Below are positions 60,604 through 64,000 of a DNA stretch of 64,000 bases, piece by piece. Location: the NCBI RefSeq assembly GCF_000397205.1, contig NC_021237.1, positions 4,819,501 through 4,883,500 of the forward strand, in the 5' to 3' direction. This stretch comes from Pseudomonas protegens CHA0. GTDB taxonomy: Bacteria > Pseudomonadota > Gammaproteobacteria > Pseudomonadales > Pseudomonadaceae. Both the position numbers and the translations under genes were made by a program. Position 1 is the stretch's first letter, and each line of letters opens with the position of its first letter. The notes under the pieces are model-generated. The model saw only the letters and a list, made by a program, of their open reading frames with translations. It was not told the DNA's origin and searched no databases.

Positions 60604-63552
60604 ATGCTGAGCACCCCTGCCTTAGCACAACGCCGCTTTCCTCTGCATATCCATATCAGTGCAATGTTCACCTTGCTGTTGCTCCTGACGGGTGTGGTGC
60701 TGGGCCTCTACAACTACCAGCAGACCACGCGGCTGATCCTCGACAGCAGTGAAAAGCTTTTCCAGCGCATCGAGCTGGATGTACGCAGCGACGTCAAGGC
60801 CACCTACGATCCCATGCGCCATCTGCTCAGCCTGCTGGCGGGTTCGCCGGCGGCCCAGGCGGCGAACCTGGAAGACCGGCTGACCCTGCTGCGGCCTTTC
60901 AGCCAGGCCCTGCTGGACAACCCGGACCTGGCTTCGCTGTACCTGGGCTACGCCAATGGCGATTTCTTCATGGTGCGGCCACTGCGCAATCCGCAGATCC
61001 GCGAAAGGCGCCAGGCCCCGCAGAACAGCGCCTACGAGGTGTGGAGCATCGAACGCGACTCCCGCACCGGCCAAGTCCATTCCCAATCGCTGTTCTATGA
61101 CCCCGCGCTGGTATTGATCGACCGCCTGGAGCACCCCGACGAGCGCTACGACCCACGTAACCGCGACTGGTTCTCCAGCGCCCGGGGCGACGCCGACCAG
61201 ATCACTACCCGCCCCTATGTGTTCTTTTCCACCCAGAACGTCGGCACCACCCTGGCCCGGCACAGCGGCAAGATGGCCGTGATCGCCGCCGACCTGACCC
61301 TGGAACAGCTGTCCTCGACCCTGGCCAAGCACCGCGTCACACCCTCCACCGAGGTTGCCCTGCTGGATGACCAGGGCAACGTCGTGGCCTACCCGGACAG
61401 CCAGAAGCTGCTGCCGGAACAACGCAGTGCGCGGCTGGTCAAGGCGAACGACCTGAGCCCGGCGCTCGCTGCCCTGATGCGTGGCCAGACCGAAGGCGGC
61501 CATCTGCAGGCCCAGGGGCGCAGCTGGATTGTCGCCAGCGGCCATATCTCCGAGGGTGGCCCCGGCGGCTTGCAGCTGGCGCTGCTGGTGCCCGAGGACG
61601 AACTTCTGGCCGACGCCTATCGCCTGCGCTGGCAAGGCGCGCTGATTACCCTCACCACCCTGCTGCTGTGCCTGCCCCTTGGTTGGCTGATCTCCCGGGT
61701 CCTGGTACGGCCGCTACACGCCCTGGTGCAGGAGGCCGACGCGATCCGCAGTTTCGATTTCGACTATCCGGTTTCCCGGCGTTCACCGGTGTTGGAGGTT
61801 GATCAACTGAGCATCTCGATGGCGCGGATGAAAGACACCCTGGCGAGCTTTTTCGAGATCAACGCCAGCCTGTCCGCCGAAACCCGTTTCGACCCGCTGC
61901 TGCAACGGGTGCTGTTCGAGACCGTGAAGATCGCCCAGGCCCAGGCCGGCCTGATCTACCTCTGTGAAAGCAAGGGCACGCGCCTGGAGCCCCATGGGCT
62001 GATCATCGATGGCCAGCCCCAGGACATGACGCAGTTCCCCATCGGCTCCCGGGAACTGGCGGACAGCCGGACTCCCGAGTGGCTGAGCCAACTGACCCAC
62101 AACGACAACGTGGTCACCACCCTGGGATTCGATCAGGCCGCGGACCTGCAGAGCGTGTTGCTGGCCCTGGACAGCCCCAGTGCGCACCTGGTGGGCATCC
62201 GCCTGCGCAACCGGCACAACGAAACCATAGGCATGCTCCTGCTGTTCCTGGTGGACAGCGGCGCCGAGGCCGACCTGGACAAACTCAGCCCGGACCGCAT
62301 CGCCTTTATCCAGGCCGTGTCCGCCACCGCCGCCCTGTGCATCGAGAGCCAGCGCCTGCAGAACAAGCAGAAACAGTTGCTGGATGCCTTTATCCAGTTG
62401 CTGGCCGGGGCCATCGACGCCAAGAGCCCCTACACCGGCGGCCACTGCCAGCGGGTACCGGCCTTGACCCTGATGCTGGCCGAGGCGGCCGCCGCCAGCC
62501 AGGACCCGCGATTCGCTGCCTACCAGCCCGGCGAGGACGAGTGGGAAGCCTTGCACATCGCCGCCTGGCTGCACGACTGCGGCAAGGTCACCACCCCGGA
62601 ATACGTGGTGGACAAAGCCACCAAGCTGGAAACCCTGAACAACCGCATCCACGAAATCCGCACCCGCTTCGAGGTGCTCAAGCGCGACGCCTGGATCGAC
62701 TACTGGCGCGCCCTGGCCCTGGGCGGCGACGAACAGCCTCTTGCCGCCGAGCGCGAGGCCCGGCTGCTGGCCCTGGACGATGACTTCACCTTTGTCGCCC
62801 GCTGCAACATGGGCACCGAATTCATGGCCGAGGCCGATCAGCAGCGCCTGCAGCGCATCGCCCAACGCACCTGGAGCCGGACCCTGGACGATCGCCTGGG
62901 GGTTTCCTGGGAGGAGAACCAGCGCCAGGAACGCACCCCGGCGCCGAGCCTGCCGGTGCTGGAACCGCTACTGGCGGACAAGCCCGAACACCTGCTGGAG
63001 CGCAGCGCCACGGAAGTCATGGCGGCGGACAACCCCTGGGGCTTCAAACTGCAGGTGCCCAGCCACAAGTACAACCGTGGTGAGCTGTACAACCTGAGCA
63101 TTGCCCGGGGCACGCTGACGGCCGAAGAACGCTATGTGATCAATCACCACATCGTGCAGACCATCATCATGCTCGAGCACCTGCCCTTCCCCAGCCACTT
63201 GCAGAACGTGGCGGAGATCGCCGGCGGCCACCATGAGAAGATGGACGGCACCGGCTACCCCAAGCAGCTCAAGCGCGAACAGATGAGCCTGCCCGCGCGG
63301 ATGATGGCCATCGCCGACATCTTCGAGGCCCTGACGGCGGCAGACCGCCCCTACAAAAGGGGCAAGACCCTGAGCGAGGCGCTGAACATCATGGCCATGA
63401 TGTGCCGCGATGCCCATATCGATCCCGAGCTGTTCGAGCTGTTCATCCAGCAGCGGATCTACCAGCGCTACGCGGAGCGTTTCCTGACGCCGCAACAGGT
63501 CGACCCGGTGGACCAGGATTCACTGCTCAAGAAGGCGGGCTTGAGCACCTGA
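60604..63552 (+). CDS. Membrane HD-GYP phosphodiesterase with dCache, HAMP and GAF domains
   Basis: 982 residues. A signal anchor (about 18-37), a periplasmic double-Cache region (about 40-335), a second helix (about 340-365), HAMP, then GAF-like (about 440-590). The HD-GYP has AAWLHDCGKVTTPE (HD at 657) and HHEKMDGTGYPK (876-887). The two halves lie about 220 residues apart, far more than the roughly 60 of RpfG, so there is an insertion of about 150 residues. It should hydrolyse c-di-GMP to GMP or pGpG. The start at ATG 60604 has GGAGTGAATT nearby. Confidence 0.88.
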   Translation: MLSTPALAQRRFPLHIHISAMFTLLLLLTGVVLGLYNYQQTTRLILDSSEKLFQRIELDVRSDVKATYDPMRHLLSLLAGSPAAQAANLEDRLTLLRPFSQALLDNPDLASLYLGYANGDFFMVRPLRNPQIRERRQAPQNSAYEVWSIERDSRTGQVHSQSLFYDPALVLIDRLEHPDERYDPRNRDWFSSARGDADQITTRPYVFFSTQNVGTTLARHSGKMAVIAADLTLEQLSSTLAKHRVTPSTEVALLDDQGNVVAYPDSQKLLPEQRSARLVKANDLSPALAALMRGQTEGGHLQAQGRSWIVASGHISEGGPGGLQLALLVPEDELLADAYRLRWQGALITLTTLLLCLPLGWLISRVLVRPLHALVQEADAIRSFDFDYPVSRRSPVLEVDQLSISMARMKDTLASFFEINASLSAETRFDPLLQRVLFETVKIAQAQAGLIYLCESKGTRLEPHGLIIDGQPQDMTQFPIGSRELADSRTPEWLSQLTHNDNVVTTLGFDQAADLQSVLLALDSPSAHLVGIRLRNRHNETIGMLLLFLVDSGAEADLDKLSPDRIAFIQAVSATAALCIESQRLQNKQKQLLDAFIQLLAGAIDAKSPYTGGHCQRVPALTLMLAEAAAASQDPRFAAYQPGEDEWEALHIAAWLHDCGKVTTPEYVVDKATKLETLNNRIHEIRTRFEVLKRDAWIDYWRALALGGDEQPLAAEREARLLALDDDFTFVARCNMGTEFMAEADQQRLQRIAQRTWSRTLDDRLGVSWEENQRQERTPAPSLPVLEPLLADKPEHLLERSATEVMAADNPWGFKLQVPSHKYNRGELYNLSIARGTLTAEERYVINHHIVQTIIMLEHLPFPSHLQNVAEIAGGHHEKMDGTGYPKQLKREQMSLPARMMAIADIFEALTAADRPYKRGKTLSEALNIMAMMCRDAHIDPELFELFIQQRIYQRYAERFLTPQQVDPVDQDSLLKKAGLST

Positions 63553-63557
63553 GGGCT

Positions 63558-64000
63558 TCAGCAGTCGCTCAGGCGCAGAAAGATCGCCGCCAGTTGCTCG
63601 ATTCCCGCCTGGTCGGCAACACCGAAGCGCGCCAGCTTCGGGCTGTCCAGGTCGAGCACGCCGATCAACCGGCCGTCCTTGACCAGCGGCACCACCAGCT
63701 CGCTGTTGGAGGCGCTGTCACAGGCAATGTGCCCGGCAAAGGCGTGCACATCTTCCACCCGCTGGGTCTGCAGAGTCGCCGCCGCGGTACCGCAGACGCC
63801 GCGGCCAAACGGAATCCGCACGCAGGCGATCTGCCCCTGGAACGGCCCGAGCACCAGCTCCTGGTTGCGGTTGAGGTAGAACCCCGCCCAGTTCAGGTCC
63901 TCCAGCTGGCTATAGAGGAAGGCTGAGAACTGCGCGGCGTTGGCGATGAAATCACGCTCATCGGCCAGCAGCGACTCCAACTGCGCGCACAGCAGCCCGT
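63558..64000 (-). CDS. Free methionine-(R)-sulfoxide reductase (GAF type), start outside the window
   Basis: At least 147 residues. ERDFIANAAQFSAFLYSQLEDLNWAGFYL, RIPFGRGVCGTAAATLQTQRVEDV and HIACDSASNSELVVPLVKDGRLIGVLDLDSP are typical of fRMsr, with the catalytic Cys residues in GVCGTA and IACDS. It repairs free methionine-R-sulfoxide. The reading frame is open to the window edge, and the true start lies beyond it. Confidence 0.9.
   Translation of the reverse strand, partial: GLLCAQLESLLADERDFIANAAQFSAFLYSQLEDLNWAGFYLNRNQELVLGPFQGQIACVRIPFGRGVCGTAAATLQTQRVEDVHAFAGHIACDSASNSELVVPLVKDGRLIGVLDLDSPKLARFGVADQAGIEQLAAIFLRLSDC

Noticed and set aside
1..64000. CRISPR arrays, tRNA/rRNA genes, insertion sequences or prophage
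   Set aside because: No regularly spaced repeats, cloverleaf genes, transposase or phage structural genes were found on reading both strands.

Overview
The window is about 64 kb of GC-rich chromosome from a fluorescent Pseudomonas. The best match is the P. protegens / P. chlororaphis / P. fluorescens group. The evidence is a pvdS-pvdL pyoverdine locus, an atu acyclic-terpene operon, a psl exopolysaccharide operon, copies of the Pseudomonas REP sequence TGTAGGAGCCGGCTTGCCGG, and ExlBA-like two-partner secretion genes. I see no prophage, insertion sequence, CRISPR array, rRNA or tRNA.

Layout. 1-3.1 kb: the 5' end of pvdL (minus), the iron-starvation sigma factor gene pvdS with a Fur box, and a small minus-strand gene behind a strong PvdS-type promoter. 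3.1-4.6 kb: a periplasmic solute-binding protein and atuR. 4.8-13.1 kb: atuABCDEF for citronellol/geraniol catabolism, facing atuR across an 18-bp perfect inverted repeat. 13.2-16.1 kb: an exonuclease, ppnP, a MOSC protein and cheV. 16.2-20.0 kb: a small Hpt-like protein, a NarL-type kinase/regulator pair and a lipid kinase. 20.5-35.6 kb: a 12-gene psl operon, rearranged relative to P. aeruginosa, with an extra hexapeptide acetyltransferase. 36-39 kb: moeA-moaB, a YgdR lipoprotein and a pseudouridine synthase. 39.3-40.2 kb: an SOS-box operon with a UmuD-like protein lacking its catalytic dyad. 40.2-47.5 kb: a glutaredoxin-like protein, two membrane acyltransferases, a Kef-type antiporter, amtB and an elaB-yqjE-yqjK-like trio. 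47.6-50.3 kb: an EAL phosphodiesterase and dgt. 51.1-57.9 kb: a TpsB/TpsA pair of ExlB/ExlA type. 58.1-60.5 kb: a BvgA/EvgA-type regulator and a sensor-poor hybrid kinase. 60.6-63.6 kb: a Cache-HAMP-GAF-HD-GYP protein. The end holds a partial free-methionine-sulfoxide reductase.

How the parts may work together. The most interesting unit is 50.3-60.5 kb. A large two-partner-secreted exoprotein is followed by a BvgAS-like phosphorelay, which recalls fhaB next to bvgAS in Bordetella. Two near-palindromes of the form TARGGGA-N-TCCCCTA lie upstream of exlB. A perfect copy lies 34 kb away at 16.25 kb, between cheV and the Hpt-like gene. This suggests an unrecognised regulon, but the link is inferred from sequence only. 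The psl operon, the EAL and HD-GYP proteins and the adhesin/toxin pair all fit a surface-attachment and host-interaction lifestyle.
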